A stretch of DNA of 64,000 nt from Ceratopteris richardii (lineage: Eukaryota; Streptophyta; Polypodiopsida; Polypodiales; Pteridaceae), in contig CM035423.1 in the NCBI GenBank assembly GCA_020310875.1, positions 140,005,748-140,069,747 of the forward strand, written 5' to 3'. The notes beneath the pieces are model-generated. The model was not told the DNA's origin. It saw nothing but the letters and a program-made list of their open reading frames with translations, and ran no database searches. How positions within the stretch are numbered: the first letter of the stretch is position 1; each line of letters opens with the position of its first letter. Of this stretch, positions 32,128 through 43,713 are shown piece by piece. The position numbers and the translations under genes were made by a program.

Positions 32128-34046
32128 GCCAAACACTTTGGCTTAAGTCTTCATATTCAATCTTCAATTACTTCCTGCAATCCAATCATAGATTGAATCT
32201 GCATAACTTGCTTCCATCCAATGCTTTAGTGAGTAAATCTGCACATTGCATATTGGTAGACACATATGTCAACTGAATCTCTTTGCTAAGTAACTTCTCC
32301 CTTACATAGTGGTAATGACACTCTATGTGTTTGGTTCTGGCATGATATATTGGGTTGGCTGCAAGGTGAAGAGAGCTAGTCTGTATATAGAAGCTTCAAC
32401 CAGATAGCTTCTTGAGTGGCATTGGCAAGCCCTCTATACTCTGCTTCAGTGGATGACAATGCCACTGTAGGTTGTTTCTTGGCTGACCAAGAAATAGGCT
32501 TATCTCCTGCAAAACAAATGTATCCTGAGGTGCTTCTCCTATCATCCTTGCATCCTGCCCAATCTGCATCTGAGTAAACTTTAATATCAATATCTGATGT
32601 ATAAGGAAAGTACAAACCATGGTTCTGAGTTCCCTTCAAATACTTCAAGATCTTCTTTGCTGCCTCTAGGTGAGGTGCCCTTGGTTTTTGCATGAATTGA
32701 CTAAGTACACTAACTCCATATGCTATGTCAATTCTGGTCAAGGTAGCATAGTTCAAGCTACCTACCATACTTTGATACCCTGTAATGTCTTGGAATTCTT
32801 CTCCTTCATGAGCACTTAGCTTTAGGTTGACCTCCATTGGAGTAGTAGATACTTTAGCATCCTGCAAGCCAAACTTCTTAACCATATCCTGTACATACTT
32901 CTTTTGAGTGATATATATATCTGAGTTGGTGTAGACTAACTCAAGACCTAAGAAATACTTTAATAATCCAAGATCACTAATCTTGAATTCTTTCATCATC
33001 TGTCCTTTGATGTGTCTAATCCCATTGACATCATTGCCTGTAATGATGATGTCATCAACATAAACACACAAGTAGATTACCTCTGTACTACTTCTCTTTA
33101 TGAATAGAGAAGTGTCTGCTTTACTCATCACAAATCCTTGGTCTTGGAGGTAGGTTGTCAACCTGTAATTCCATGCTCTAGGTGCCTGCTTCAAACCATA
33201 CAGAGCCTTCTTCAATTTACAAACATAATGTACCTTTTTTGGATCTTCATAGCCAGGTGGTTGTGACATGTAGACTTCTTCAGATATCCATCCATTCAAG
33301 AAAGCATTTTTGACATCTAATTGGTACATGTTCCAATTCTTGGATGCAGCTACACTCACCAAAATTCTGATAGTTGGCATCTTAGCCACAGGAGAAAATG
33401 TCTCCTCATAATCAATGCCTTGGGTTTGTGCAAAACCCTTGGCTACCAACCTAGCTTTGTACCTGTTTATTGTTCCATCTGAATTCTTCTTTAGTTTGTA
33501 GATCCATCTGGATCCTATTACCTCCATAGAGTCTTTCTTGGGTACCAAGTCCCAAGTATCACTTTCTTTGAGAGCTTCCATCTCTTCATCCATGGCTTCT
33601 TTCCATTCTGGTTTGGTAATTGCTTCTTCATAGGTACCTGGTTCTTCATTCAACAAGTCCTTTGCAAGATATACAGAATGTTTAGTTACAAGTGATGTGT
33701 CATACCCAAATCTGATAGGTTTCTTCTTTTCTCTCTGAGATCTCCTCATTGCTTGAGTTGAGGATTCTGGTTTATCTTCTAGTTGCTTCATCTTCATCTT
33801 CCCTTTGGACTTCCAAGCCTTGAACTCCTCAAGGTTTATTGTATCATCATCATCTGAGCTTGAATCTTCTTTCTGAATTGATTCCTCCTTGGTGAGCCTT
33901 GGGAAATCTTCTTCCATATCATAGGGTAGGCTAACTTTCCTGCATTCATTCTCATACCATGAGTCATTCTCATCAAAGATGACATCTCTGCTTACCTTGA
34001 AGCCTTTGTTTGTTGGGTTGTAGAATCTGTATCCCTTTTGGTTCAA
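32128..34046 (-). pseudogene. Copia RT and RNase H, element C
   Basis: The 556-codon frame runs from 34046 down to 32376. It contains the Copia RT start ([45 protein letters not shown]) and catalytic YVDDIIIT near 33060. RNase H follows with [18 protein letters not shown] and [11 protein letters not shown]. The frame ends early at LLYTD. The remaining RNase H sequence (ARTKHIECHYHYVRE region) continues in another frame down to about 32215, so a deletion of some tens of bases lies near 32375. The 5' end is out of frame with the integrase segment because of a small deletion near 34050. Confidence 0.88.
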
Positions 34047-34047
34047 A

Positions 34048-35280
34048 TCATAAAATGAAGATACACTTTTCAGCTTTAGGGTCTAGCTTTCCCCTTACCT
34101 GTGAGGGAATATGCACATATGCTACACACCCAAAGATTTTACAATGATCCAGAGAAGGTCTCTTACCATGCCAAGCTTCATATGGTGTCATGCCATCAAG
34201 TGATTTGGATGGCAACCTGTTAATAAGGTAGGTGGCAGTGGATACACTTTCTGCCCAAAGATAATTTGGCAACTTCTTTTCATTAAGCATAGACCTAGCT
34301 GTTTCTACTATGAGTCTATTCCTTCTTTCAGCTACCCCATTTTGTTCAGGTGAGTACCTTGTAGTAATCTCCCTTTTGATGCCTCTTTCCTGCAAGAAAT
34401 CTTCAAACTCATTGGAGAAGTACTCTCCTCCACCATCTGACCTTAGCCTCTTCAAGCTTCTTCCTGTTTGGTTTTCAACAAGTGCAAGATATCTCTTGAA
34501 ACAATTAAACACTTCATCTTTATGCTTCATAAAGTATAAAATGGTCCATCCGCTATAGTCATCAATGAAGGACACATAATACCTTGAACCTGAAATGGAA
34601 GGGTCCTTGCTAGGTCCCCAAACATCTATGTGTACCAAGTCTAGGTAGTCTTCATGCATGAAACCTTTCCTTGAATAGGGCAACCTGTGAGACTTACCAA
34701 ATTGACATGCTCCACACTTGTAAATCGTGTGTTGCTTGGACACATTAGGTATTCCAAGCACACATTGATCCCTGCACATTTGCTTTAGGGTTCTTTCACC
34801 TATGTGACCTAACCTCTTGTGCCATATTTCTAACTCTGAAAGTGTTTGATCCTTGTAATTATACAAAGCAATGTTCTTGGTGTCTTCTAGCTCAAATGTA
34901 AATAATCTACCTGATTTCTCCCCTTTGGCTATCCTTCTGAATCCATGCTTTGGGTCCTCCACATATGCTCCATGTTGTGTGAATCTGACCTGCAAACCTT
35001 TCTCCACAATCTGACCAACACTCATTAGATTCTTGGTGATGGTTGGTACATAGAGTACCCTGCTCAATAGGTTCTGGTTACCATCACATGTCTTCACATT
35101 TCCAATCTTAACAACAGAATGCTTAGTGTCATCACCTGTCTGTACCTGATGTTTGCCCTTGGGTTCTTCCAAATAAGAAAGAAGTGCCACATTGCCAACT
35201 ACATGTTTAGAACATCCTGAGTCAATATAAAATAAATGATCATCATTTGTACCTGCCTTGGAGGTCATATTCATGATCAA
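34048..35280 (-). pseudogene. Copia protease and integrase, element C
   Basis: In frame with gag upstream. It begins with the aspartic protease (FYIDSGCSKHVVGN near 35215), then the GAG-pre-integrase segment (EIWHKRLGHIGERTL near 34825), an HHCC-type finger (CGACQFGKSHRLPY) and the integrase core. Acidic residues are seen in HIDVWGP, LRSDGGGEY and the PEQNGVAERRNR region. It ends at a stop created by the frameshift at about 34050, in the CIFI segment that normally leads to RT. Confidence 0.87.
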
Positions 35281-35469
35281 TAGGGAGTCATCTTGCTCCT
35301 CTGTGTAGTTGTTGTAGTCTCTTCTATTTCTGAATCCACCTTGGTAATTACCATTGTGGTTGTTGTTGTAATTGTTATTGTATTGATTGTTGTATCCACT
35401 GTAGCTTTGATGTTGGTTGAATCTGCCTCTCCCTTGAGAGTATCCACCTCTTGAGTAGCCTCTTCCTCT

Positions 35470-36273
35470 CTAATTCTTGTAGTTTTTGTAGCATTCATCT
35501 GTGGTATGATTGGACAATCCACAAATGTTGCATGGTGATGAGTTGTAGGGTCTCCCCCTACCTGACTTACCTTCTCTGCCTCTTCCTCTAGATGATCTAC
35601 CTCTCCCTGCATAATTAGCTTGGGAGGTAGAGCCTTCTTCATCCTGTTTCTTCCCTTTACCTTTATCCTTAACTTTCTTATCAGTATAGAGAGCAGAGGG
35701 GTTGTTACCTTTTGATTGATCTCCTGCCTTTGTAAACTTTGCTTCATGTGTGAATAGTTGGCCCATGAGTGTTGTGAGATCTGGGGTATGCATGTCCATA
35801 TAGAGGTCCATTGCAGTGGTGAAACTTTCCCACTTATCATCTGCCTTGAGTCCATTTGTTACTTGCCTGACTATTTGCTCCTCTTCAATCTCCTCTCCAA
35901 TGCTTGCTAATTGGTCTGCCACATCTTTAATCTTAGTCACATACTCTGAGACTGGTTGCTTGGGCTGCTTCCTAAGGGTTGTGAATTCAATCCACAGTTG
36001 ATTCTTCCTGGCCCTTGTGTTGGAAGAAAAGTAGTTTGACAAGGTTTCCCAAGTCTCTTGGGAAGTCTTACAGTTCCTTACATGTGGTAAAAGAAAATCA
36101 GATATAGAGTTTAAGAGATAAGACCTTGCCAAAGCATCTTTTGCACACCATTGGTTTAGCCTCTCATGTTCATCCTTTGTAGGTAGTCCTCTAGTTTTGA
36201 ATGAGGGCAATTCCTCATCTCCTGATATGTATCCAAATAAGCTCCTTCCTTGTAGATAGGTCTTCATTCTCAA
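35470..36273 (-). CDS. gag: Copia Gag, element C
   Basis: A 267-codon capsid protein starting at the first Met after the PBS region. It holds the UBN2/Copia gag core (LNQWCAKDALARSYLLNSI, TWETLSNYFSS, LRKQPKQPVSEYVTKIKDVADQLA). A lysine/arginine/glycine-rich stretch and a zinc knuckle CNICGLSNHTTDEC close it. The TAG at 35470-35472 is in frame with the protease ORF; the frame beyond is open and RG/N-rich. This stop is more likely a point mutation than a programmed site, since Copia elements normally have one gag-pol frame. Confidence 0.85.
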   Translation of the reverse strand: MRMKTYLQGRSLFGYISGDEELPSFKTRGLPTKDEHERLNQWCAKDALARSYLLNSISDFLLPHVRNCKTSQETWETLSNYFSSNTRARKNQLWIEFTTLRKQPKQPVSEYVTKIKDVADQLASIGEEIEEEQIVRQVTNGLKADDKWESFTTAMDLYMDMHTPDLTTLMGQLFTHEAKFTKAGDQSKGNNPSALYTDKKVKDKGKGKKQDEEGSTSQANYAGRGRSSRGRGREGKSGRGRPYNSSPCNICGLSNHTTDECYKNYKN

Positions 36274-36349
36274 TGATCAAGCCTGGTAATTGTTCCTGTC
36301 CAATTTGTCAATGAATGAAGGGAAACCATCACCCATGTTTACCTTATTT

Positions 36350-36361
36350 GCTCTGATACCA
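36350..36361 (-). promoter_or_regulatory. Primer-binding site (tRNA-iMet), Copia element C
   Basis: The minus strand reads TGGTATCAGAGC, the usual plant initiator-Met tRNA primer match, one base inside the LTR boundary at 36363. Confidence 0.93.
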
Positions 36362-36362
36362 C

Positions 36363-37453
36363 TGTTGGGAGTGATGGTTGGATGCACTCAAGAAATGAGT
36401 TGGTGCTGCTATACCTGCTTCACACCGGCCCTCCTTGATTCCAGAAATGCTTAGTACACACCTTGAGCTTTCAAATGATACCAAGAAAGCATATATGTGC
36501 TTTGCAAATGATTTGTGTAATGACCAAATCAAAACAGACAACTTTGCACTTCACAAATTCTAGAAAACTTGCTATTTCTGTAATGATACCTGCTCAGTGT
36601 TATGCTCAGTGTGACCAGCACACTTGCAATTGGAACAATTCCTTTTGGGAATATTAAAGTACCTTAAAAAGCTACCATTTGCAAGTGGAATGAGAAGAAA
36701 TGATAAACCACATCCAGAGAAATTGATTTAGCAAAATTATATGTACCCCCGACTTTTTAGGAACTCTGCAGACACAGACAAGTGTGCACTTCGATCGAGA
36801 TTTCTCCGAGATGGCTGATCCAATTGACTTGAAACTTTGTAGGTGTATAGTAGTAGACTTGGAGCTGGTTCCAATGTGCTTTGAATCACTTGATTTGGCT
36901 CAGTAGATCCTGAGATATGCTCCTTTGAAGTTGAAAGACTTGGAGAAGATGACTCAGACAAAACAGAGATGATGAATGTATACTTCTACTGATTAATGTG
37001 TTTGTACAATATCATTAGCTTGACAAGCATAGCTAATTGAGGTATTGTGGTGTTGGCTATGAATTAGCACTCACACACAATGAGTTACAATGATAAAATG
37101 CCTCGGGAGATGAGCTAGAATGAGTGACACACCCGCGAGTTTTTTCTCTCCACTTTTATATGAGTTGAGTGATCATTTGAATTTGAAATTCAAATGTAGG
37201 CTCCCTAGAATATCTCTACTAAAAGTAGGGAGATATTCTCTCCATTAAATCATCTAAGAATCCACGACTAATCAAGTTGGTGTGATTACAAGAAAATGCC
37301 AAGTCATATAGACTTTTACAATGAGTAAAAAAGTAAGAACTTATAAGCATAGGTTCTTATGGTTCTTGCTTCAAATGAAGATATCCTTCAAGGGTTCCAA
37401 GCTAATCTTCCAAGGTTCCAAGCCAATGTGTGAAGGCTTGAAATGCACCAACA
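36363..37453 (-). repeat. 5' LTR of Copia element C
   Basis: Right copy of the terminal repeat, next to the PBS, so the 5' LTR on the minus strand. Followed by target duplication TAGGA, then B pol. Confidence 0.95.
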
Positions 37454-39841
37454 TAGGAGACATGAGCGAGGGTGAAGAAGGTAATACTTATCTTCCGATC
37501 ACCTACCAAGGTTACACAACCAAAGCAATTGTAGATTCACGTGCTGGTGTTGCTATTGCGACCACCTCCTTGTGGAAGTGATGGGGCAAACCCACATTAA
37601 GACCAATTAGAATGAAGCTTCAAATGGTAGATGGTCATTTTGAAAGACCTCTAGGATTTCTCGAAAGGATAACTCTAACCACCTGTGGTGTAGAGTTTGA
37701 ATATATATTTGCTATATGTGACTTTGAGAAAAATAATGTCTATGAGATGATCCTAGGAAGACCCTTCCTACGATAATTGCAAATAGTACAGGATTGGGGA
37801 ACCAACTCCTTGTACTAACAACACTTAGGGGTCACCACCAAGGTGAATTTGAAGGATTACACCTTCAGAGATGTACCACCCCTACAGTGGAATCCTATCC
37901 ACAAAGCGAAAGAAGATTCTATCTCTGTGCATTCTGGAAGTTCACCTGATCCATCATGGTTGCATGAAGATACTCATTTGTCAATGTGCAAGGTCGCGGA
38001 AGAAGAGGAAAAGAACCTAAAAGCAAGGGAAGAAGGAAATTCCCCAAGAGATAGACCAGTTAAAGACCTAGCCTATACACCAATGATTTTTGAGGAATTT
38101 GAGCCTCATGGCTAGGCAGAAATTCTAGGCACCATGGACATTGCTGTTAATGAAGAACAATGGATGCTCACTGTGATGAGGAGGGTTATGATATCTCTGT
38201 GTTCATGTGTCAGCCCTTGCTAGAAGAGTGTGATCCTAGTAAGGTCATAGAAGAAAAAGAGAATGATGATAATCTAGAATCCATTGTGATGGATACTTAC
38301 TTTGACTCAGAGGAGCACTATTTAGAAGACATAGGAGTGTTAAACCAAAAAGAAGAAGACCCTCTCACAAGAATTAAAATGCTAAATTAAAAGGATGGAA
38401 GTGAAGGTAGTAAAAAGAAAAAGAAAAGAAAAGCAATGAAACAAGAAGAGGAGGAATCATTGTTTGAAGTACCAGAAAACTTCAAGAAATATGAAGTTGA
38501 AGATTGGAAAATTTTGGTACGAATGCCTAAGAGAGAGGCCATCATAGGAGAATCATATGATAATAAAGGAAACACCAAAAAAATTGTTGTAACCATTCAA
38601 GAGAACTAAGAGCGATGTACATCTATAGGAGATGACCTAAGTGCAAAAGAAGAAGCAGAGCTTGTAGCTCTATTAAGGGAATATAGGGATGTGTTTGCAT
38701 GGCACTATAGAGATTTGAAGGGAGTAGATTTAAAAATTTTCTGTAATACTATCCCCATGATGGTTGATGCCAAGCCCACCAAACAAGAGCCCTACACATA
38801 TAATGACACTTATGTAGCTAAAATAAAAGAAGAAATTGACAGGCTGATTGAAGCTGGATTTATCTATGAGATTGAGCATGCTGAATGGGTGTCCCCATTG
38901 TAGTGGTGCCCAAGAAGAATGGGAAATTATGAGTGTGTATTAACCTTAAAAAAGTTTATGATGATACGATTCGAGATAGTTATCCGCTTCCAATCACTAA
39001 ACATCTATTGGAGCGTGTTGCAGGCAAGGAAGTTTATAGCTTTCTTGATGGATTTTCAGGTTACAATCAAGTAGCCATTGCCCGAGAAGATCAACACAAA
39101 ATAGCTTTTGCTACAAAGTGGGGAATCTTTGCATTTCAAGTGATGCCATTTGGGCTCACTAATGCACCTGCAACATTCCAAAGGCTCATGTGTCATGTCT
39201 TCAAAGAGTTCTTGTGAAAGAGCTTAGAAGTATATGTGGATGATTTATGTGCTCATTCCCAACAAAGAAGATACCACATCCTTGAGCTCAGATAGAACAA
39301 ATGTAGAGAATATCGAGTGTGTCTGAACCCAGAAAAGTGTGTATTCATGGTACGACAAGGTAAGATCTTAGGTCATATTGTTTCTAAAAATGGAATATCA
39401 ACAAATGTGGACAAAGTAAAAGCCATTGCGGAGTTGCCGAGGCCAAGGAATGTTAAAGAGGTTCAAGACTTTATGGGCCATTGTGGATATTATTGCAGGT
39501 TCATCCACATGTATGCAATCATAGCCATACCTCTTTATGCCTTGCTAACAAACTTTGAGTGGAATGATGAATGTGAAAATTCCTTCAATGAACTGAAGAG
39601 ACGTTTGTGCACAGCACCAATACTGACCACTCCTGATTGGAATAAGCCATTCCATGTCCACGTGGATGCATCCAATTATGCAATAGGATGTGTTATGTCA
39701 CAACCCACAGGTGAAGGAAACCTAGACTTGCCAATAGCATATGCTAGTAGGCAATTAAATGTGGCTGAACAAAACTATACAACAATCGATAGAGAAGGCT
39801 TAGGCATGGTATATGCTGTGAAAAAGTTTAGACACTACTTA
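37454..39841 (+). pseudogene. Protease, RT and RNase H of element B, third part
   Basis: B pol resumes at the TAGGA duplication. The protease motif reads VDSRAG instead of VDSGAG, so its active site is lost. Stops include TGA near 37579, TAA near 37774, TAG near 38113, TAA near 38388 and 38608, TGA near 38929 and TGA near 39216; many equal CGA-to-TGA or CAA-to-TAA changes relative to A. RT keeps FGLTNAPATFQ and YVDD (about 39232-39243), and RNase H keeps HVHVDASNYAIGC. The reading ends in KKFRHYL at 39841 where the LTR of Copia element D begins. Confidence 0.88.
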
Positions 39842-40134
39842 TGTTGGGTGTGTGTAGAAGTGCGAGAGACACACAAGAAGCACACACAAGGAGCACAAAC
39901 GTAGAAAGACACACGGAGAAGACGATGGCTGGAATAGCTCTCTCTATTGATCGATGAACTGAACTGAAATAAGAGCTGAATAATATCCCTAAGTACAAAG
40001 TACCACCACATATGAGAGTATCGAGTATGTGGTAACATGGGGAAAAAACCTCTAGCCAGCACTAGAGTAAAAAGTGCCCATGTATAGGGAAAAGGTTCAC
40101 ATCAAAGCTACTCGAGGAACACATAAGTGTAACA
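39842..40134 (-). repeat. 3' LTR of Copia element D
   Basis: On the minus strand it starts TGTTACACTTATG and ends CACACCCAACA, 293 bp. It joins B sequence on the left and the polypurine tract on the right. No second copy is found, so the boundaries rest on TG/CA ends and context. Confidence 0.7.
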
Positions 40135-40149
40135 AACCCCCCTGGAGCG
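40135..40149 (-). promoter_or_regulatory. Polypurine tract, Copia element D
   Basis: The minus strand reads CGCTCCAGGGGGGTT directly before the LTR start. Confidence 0.75.
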
Positions 40150-40180
40150 AATGATGTGAACACATACAGGGAGTGACATA

Positions 40181-41875
40181 TCAGCCCCCACAAGGTAACA
40201 AGCCTAAAGCTTTGCGAAAAGCTTCAAACTTTTCCCGTGGAAGAGCTTTGGTGAATATGTCTGCCACATTATCTTGTGTAGGCACATATACCAAATCAAT
40301 ATCTCCTGCATGAAGGCGCTCTCTCACATAGTGATAATGCACCTCAATATGTTTGGTCCGTGCATGAAACACTGGGTTTCGTGCAATAGCCAAAGCACTT
40401 TGACTATTTGTGAGAATATGCGTAGCAGCATCAATCTCCATGCAAAGATCCATGAATAGGCGTCTCAGCCATATACACTCCACTATCGCTGTGAAAACTA
40501 CCATGTACTCAGCTTCACAACTCGATGTCGCCACTGTAGGTTGCTTCTTACTCAACCAAGATATGCATGAGTCTCCAAGGAAAAAGCAATTACCACTAGT
40601 GGACACGCGAGTATCATGATAACAACCAGCCCAATCACTATCTGTAAAAGCATGCAAGCATGGCTGAACATCTCTGCCATAAAAGAGACCTAAACTCAAA
40701 GTGCCTCGAAGATATCTAAACACACGTTTCACCGCTTGCCAATGCTTAGTGCCAGGGCTATGCATGAATCGACTCAACTGGGAAACTGCATACTGTATAT
40801 CCGGCCTTGTGTTGCATGCATATATAAGACATCCCACAGCCTGCTGATAAAGAGAAGTATCAAATGCATCACTGGAATCCTCACCTGAGAATCTAAATCC
40901 TGTCTCAACTGGTGTGGAAACTGACTTGCAATCCTCAAAGTCAAAACGCTGAAGTAGTTTTTCAACATACTTTGCTTGATGCATAACAATTCCCCCCTCA
41001 ACGGATACAAACTGGATGCCAAGATAGTAGCTCAAAAGACCAAGATAAGTGACATCAAAAGTACTCTAAAAATCAGCCATAAGAATGTCAAGTTTTGCAT
41101 CACATGACCTAGTCAAGAGTATGTCGTCAACATAAAGAACAAGCACTATAAGATCAGCCCCATTTTTGCGTACATAGAGTGTGCTTTCAATCGGACTACA
41201 TGTGAAGCCAAGAGCAATCAAGTGCTTATGTATTTTGTCATACCATGCACGTGGAGCTTGCTTGAGACCATACAAAGCTTTATGCAAGCGACAAACCATA
41301 TGCTCTTTCCCTTTCATAGCAAATCCAGGAGGTTGCTTCACATAGACCTCTTCTTGCAAATCACCCTTCAAGAAGGCTGTTTTTATGTCCAACTGATGCA
41401 CTTTCCAACCTTGATGGGCAGCCAATGCAACCACGGTACGAATGGTAGTCATGCGTGAAGTAGGTGCAAAATTTTCCTCATAGTCAATGCCATATTGTTG
41501 CGCATATCCTTTGGCAACCAATCTAGCTTTGTAGCGATCAATGCTACCATCAGCTTTTTTCTTAATCTTATAAACCCACTTTGTACCAATGGCATTCGTT
41601 CCTTTTGGCAATTCACATAACTCCCAAGTACCATTCCTATGTATGGAATCCATTTCTGATTGCATAGCAATCATCCATTTTGGGTCGTCACATGCATCTT
41701 CCAAAGAAAGTGGCTCTTCATTACATGCTAAAGCAATAAGAGAATAATCCACAAAATTACTTGATGCATGGTGAGAGCTTGATCTTGTTCTACCAAGTAA
41801 AGGTGCACTCAATTTGCTGTCCTGCAAAGTTTGTTTCAACCACTTTGGCATAGATTGTGCACTCTTGATAGACAT
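40181..41875 (-). pseudogene. Copia RT and RNase H, element D
   Basis: One frame interrupted by a single TAG at 41066-41068. RT has [37 protein letters not shown] and YVDDILLT (near 41120). After the stop come SYYLGIQF, then RNase H with TDSDWAGC, SSCEAEYM and a complete C-terminus ARTKHIEVHYHYVRE...DIFTKALP, ending in GLLPCGG. It is not in frame with the integrase ORF; the frames shift near 41880. Confidence 0.87.
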
Positions 41876-43245
41876 GTGTTCATTATGTAAAACATCTTTT
41901 GACGCAAATGTTCAACCATATGTGGTTGGAAATTTCCAACAGTTTTGACAATTTTTGGCTGAATTTTTTCAGCCATGTTTGGCTGGAAATTCTCTGCATT
42001 TTCAGCCCTATTTGGCTGGAATTTTTTAGCCCTTTGAACCTCATTTGGTTGGTCTACATGGCCATAGTCAAGCGCACCATTTTGGAACAAAGGCATGAGT
42101 GTATCAAACACATCTTGTGAGCTAACTGTTGGCAGTTTTTTGCATTCAAGTAGAGGGAAAACTGAATTTTCAGCAAATACCACATCTCGACTCACAATAA
42201 TTGTGTTCTTCAATGGATGGTACAACCGATATCCCTTACTTTCAGCACTATAACCAACAAATATACATTTCTTTGCCTTGTCATCAAGTTTGTGACGTTG
42301 TCGTGATGGCACAAGAGCATATGCCAAAAAACCAAACACACGCATATGACTAACCATAGGCTTATGACCATTCCAAGCCTCATAAGAAGTGATGACTCTC
42401 AATGCTTTTGTAGGGCAGCGATTCAACACATAATTTGCACACATGACCGCTTCATTCCAAAACTTATGAGGAAGATGCTTTCCTTTAACCATACATCGTG
42501 CCATTTCAAGTAGAGTTCTACTTTTACGCTCGACAACACCATTTTGCTGAGGTGTATATGGCACCGTACATTGGTGTGAAATACCTTTTTCACGAAGAAA
42601 AGCATTAAACTCATGTGACATGTACTCACCACCACGATCCGTGCGTAGAGTCAAAAGCTTTTGTGAAGAAAAATTTTCAGCCATAGCTAAAAATGCTTTG
42701 AAGCAAGAAAATACCCCATTCTTTGCTTTCATAGGATACACCCATGTATGGGGAGTAGCATCATCAATGAAGGTAACAAAATATACATGCTTCCCAAAAG
42801 ATGGAGTCTTGATGGGACCTACATCACTATGAACAAGTTGCAATTTTCTTGTAGTGTGTGTATGACTATCTTTTGGAAAAGAAGCACGATGTATTTTTCC
42901 AAGAATGCAACCTTCACATGCATGCTTTTCAATGGACTCAAGTGTAGGCAAGCCAATAACCATGTCCTTCTTTTGCAAGTAGAGCAAACTATTGAAGTTC
43001 AAGTTACCAAAACGAGCATGCCAAAGCTCCATTTCAGCCATGGAAGAAGTATGAGCAACCAAGGCATTCGAGGCAGCCCTCTGGTATGTATCCATGCGAT
43101 ACAAACCATTACATAATGTACCGGACATCACGATAACATCGCCATTGCTGAAATCATGAACCATACACATATCATCAACAAAGTGTACATGAAGTCCAGC
43201 TGTTGTTATTTGGGTTGCCCACATTTCCTTATGCAATGGCACCCT
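41836..43245 (-). pseudogene. Copia integrase, element D
   Basis: The longest open stretch is 468 codons (43242-41836). It contains the GAG-pre-integrase motif (LWHARFGNLNFNSL), a zinc finger (HACEGCILGKIHRASF) and the integrase core with HSDVGP, LRTDRGGEY and PQQNGVVERKSR. The usual VGYSAESKGYRLYHP motif closes the integrase. The C-terminal linker repeats an FQPN-x-x-E motif three to four times (about 41900-42040). The 5' side (protease) is lost beyond 43245, where an in-frame TAG also lies. Confidence 0.85.
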
Positions 43246-43442
43246 CTAGCCCTTATAAAAAATACCTTTGTTCCTTGTATCTAGGAGATGTCCATATGAA
43301 CACTCTCCTAAGCCCCTTTTTTGATATTTGCTTTAGACTATGGTTTTGATGCCTCTTAAATAAAGCATCTTTTTGACACACATGTATAAAACCCACGTAG
43401 AAGTTTTCCCACGCCTATATTTCTCTCTTGAAGAGAGTGGGT
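43246..43442. other. Unresolved junction segment
   Basis: No coding similarity. On the minus strand a purine-rich AAAAAAGGGGCTTAGGAGAG ends at 43303 and is followed by TGTTCATATGG, which resembles a polypurine tract-LTR junction. It may be the edge of a further minus-strand element. Weak evidence. Confidence 0.25.
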
Positions 43443-43713
43443 TGTTAGGGAATATTTTCCAAGATTTAGAGAGATATGAGCATGTGCTCCTTTTTGACTA
43501 GTCAAAAAGAGCACATGGGAGAATGTGCCTAGCCTATATATAGAGGCTCATTTCTTGTAATGAGAGGGCTTTTGGTCGTGCTCTCATGTAAAATCCTTTC
43601 GATGGAAGAACTCTCCTTTCTCTTAAGGCTTTGTGCATATATGTATTTAGTCTTGGAGAGTGTGAGAGTGAGGTGTGTGTGCATGCTAGCATTTTCCTTT
43701 GTGTGTAAGTAGA
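43443..43713 (+). repeat. LTR of element F, first part
   Basis: Starts TGTTAGGGAATATTTTCC and has a TATA-like CCTATATATAGAGG near 43533-43546, as expected of an LTR promoter. It is interrupted at 43713 by element E and appears to continue at 60662, where it is followed by a tRNA-Asp-type PBS. No second LTR is in the window to confirm boundaries. Confidence 0.6.

Larger units (their letters stand above)
31028..37453 (-). mobile_element. Ty1/Copia element C (6.4 kb, minus strand)
   Basis: Both LTRs are present (31028-32115 and 36363-37453; 1,088 and 1,091 bp), starting TGTTGGGAGTGATGG and ending CCAACA on the plus strand. The 5-bp duplication TAGGA is exact (31023-31027 and 37454-37458). About eleven substitutions plus one 3-bp indel separate the LTRs by eye (about 1%). 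Order on the minus strand is PBS, gag, protease, integrase, RT, RNase H, polypurine tract, which is the Copia order. Coding lesions (TAG after gag, frameshift before RT, deletion in RNase H) make it defective. Confidence 0.95.
9108..39841 (+). mobile_element. Ty3/Gypsy element B, old, split by nested insertions
   Basis: B is a decayed element inserted in H. Its parts are: 5' LTR 9108-9735, PBS 9743-9760, leader with array, gag 10948-12151 continuing at 28625 after element A, pol from about 29351 to 31027 continuing at 37454 after element C, and RNase H ending at 39841 where element D begins. Removing A and C with one copy of each target duplication restores continuity of reading at both junctions. 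No integrase, third ORF or 3' LTR of B is present in the window, so its 3' end was lost or displaced around element D. Confidence 0.85.
39842..43245 (-). mobile_element. Ty1/Copia element D, 5'-truncated (minus strand)
   Basis: It holds a 3' LTR, polypurine tract, RNase H, RT and most of integrase, in Copia order on the minus strand. Gag, protease, PBS and 5' LTR are missing; homology stops near 43245. It sits in B RNase H on the left, but the right side does not return to B. A deletion or rearrangement therefore removed the 5' half of D together with the 3' half of B. Confidence 0.85.
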
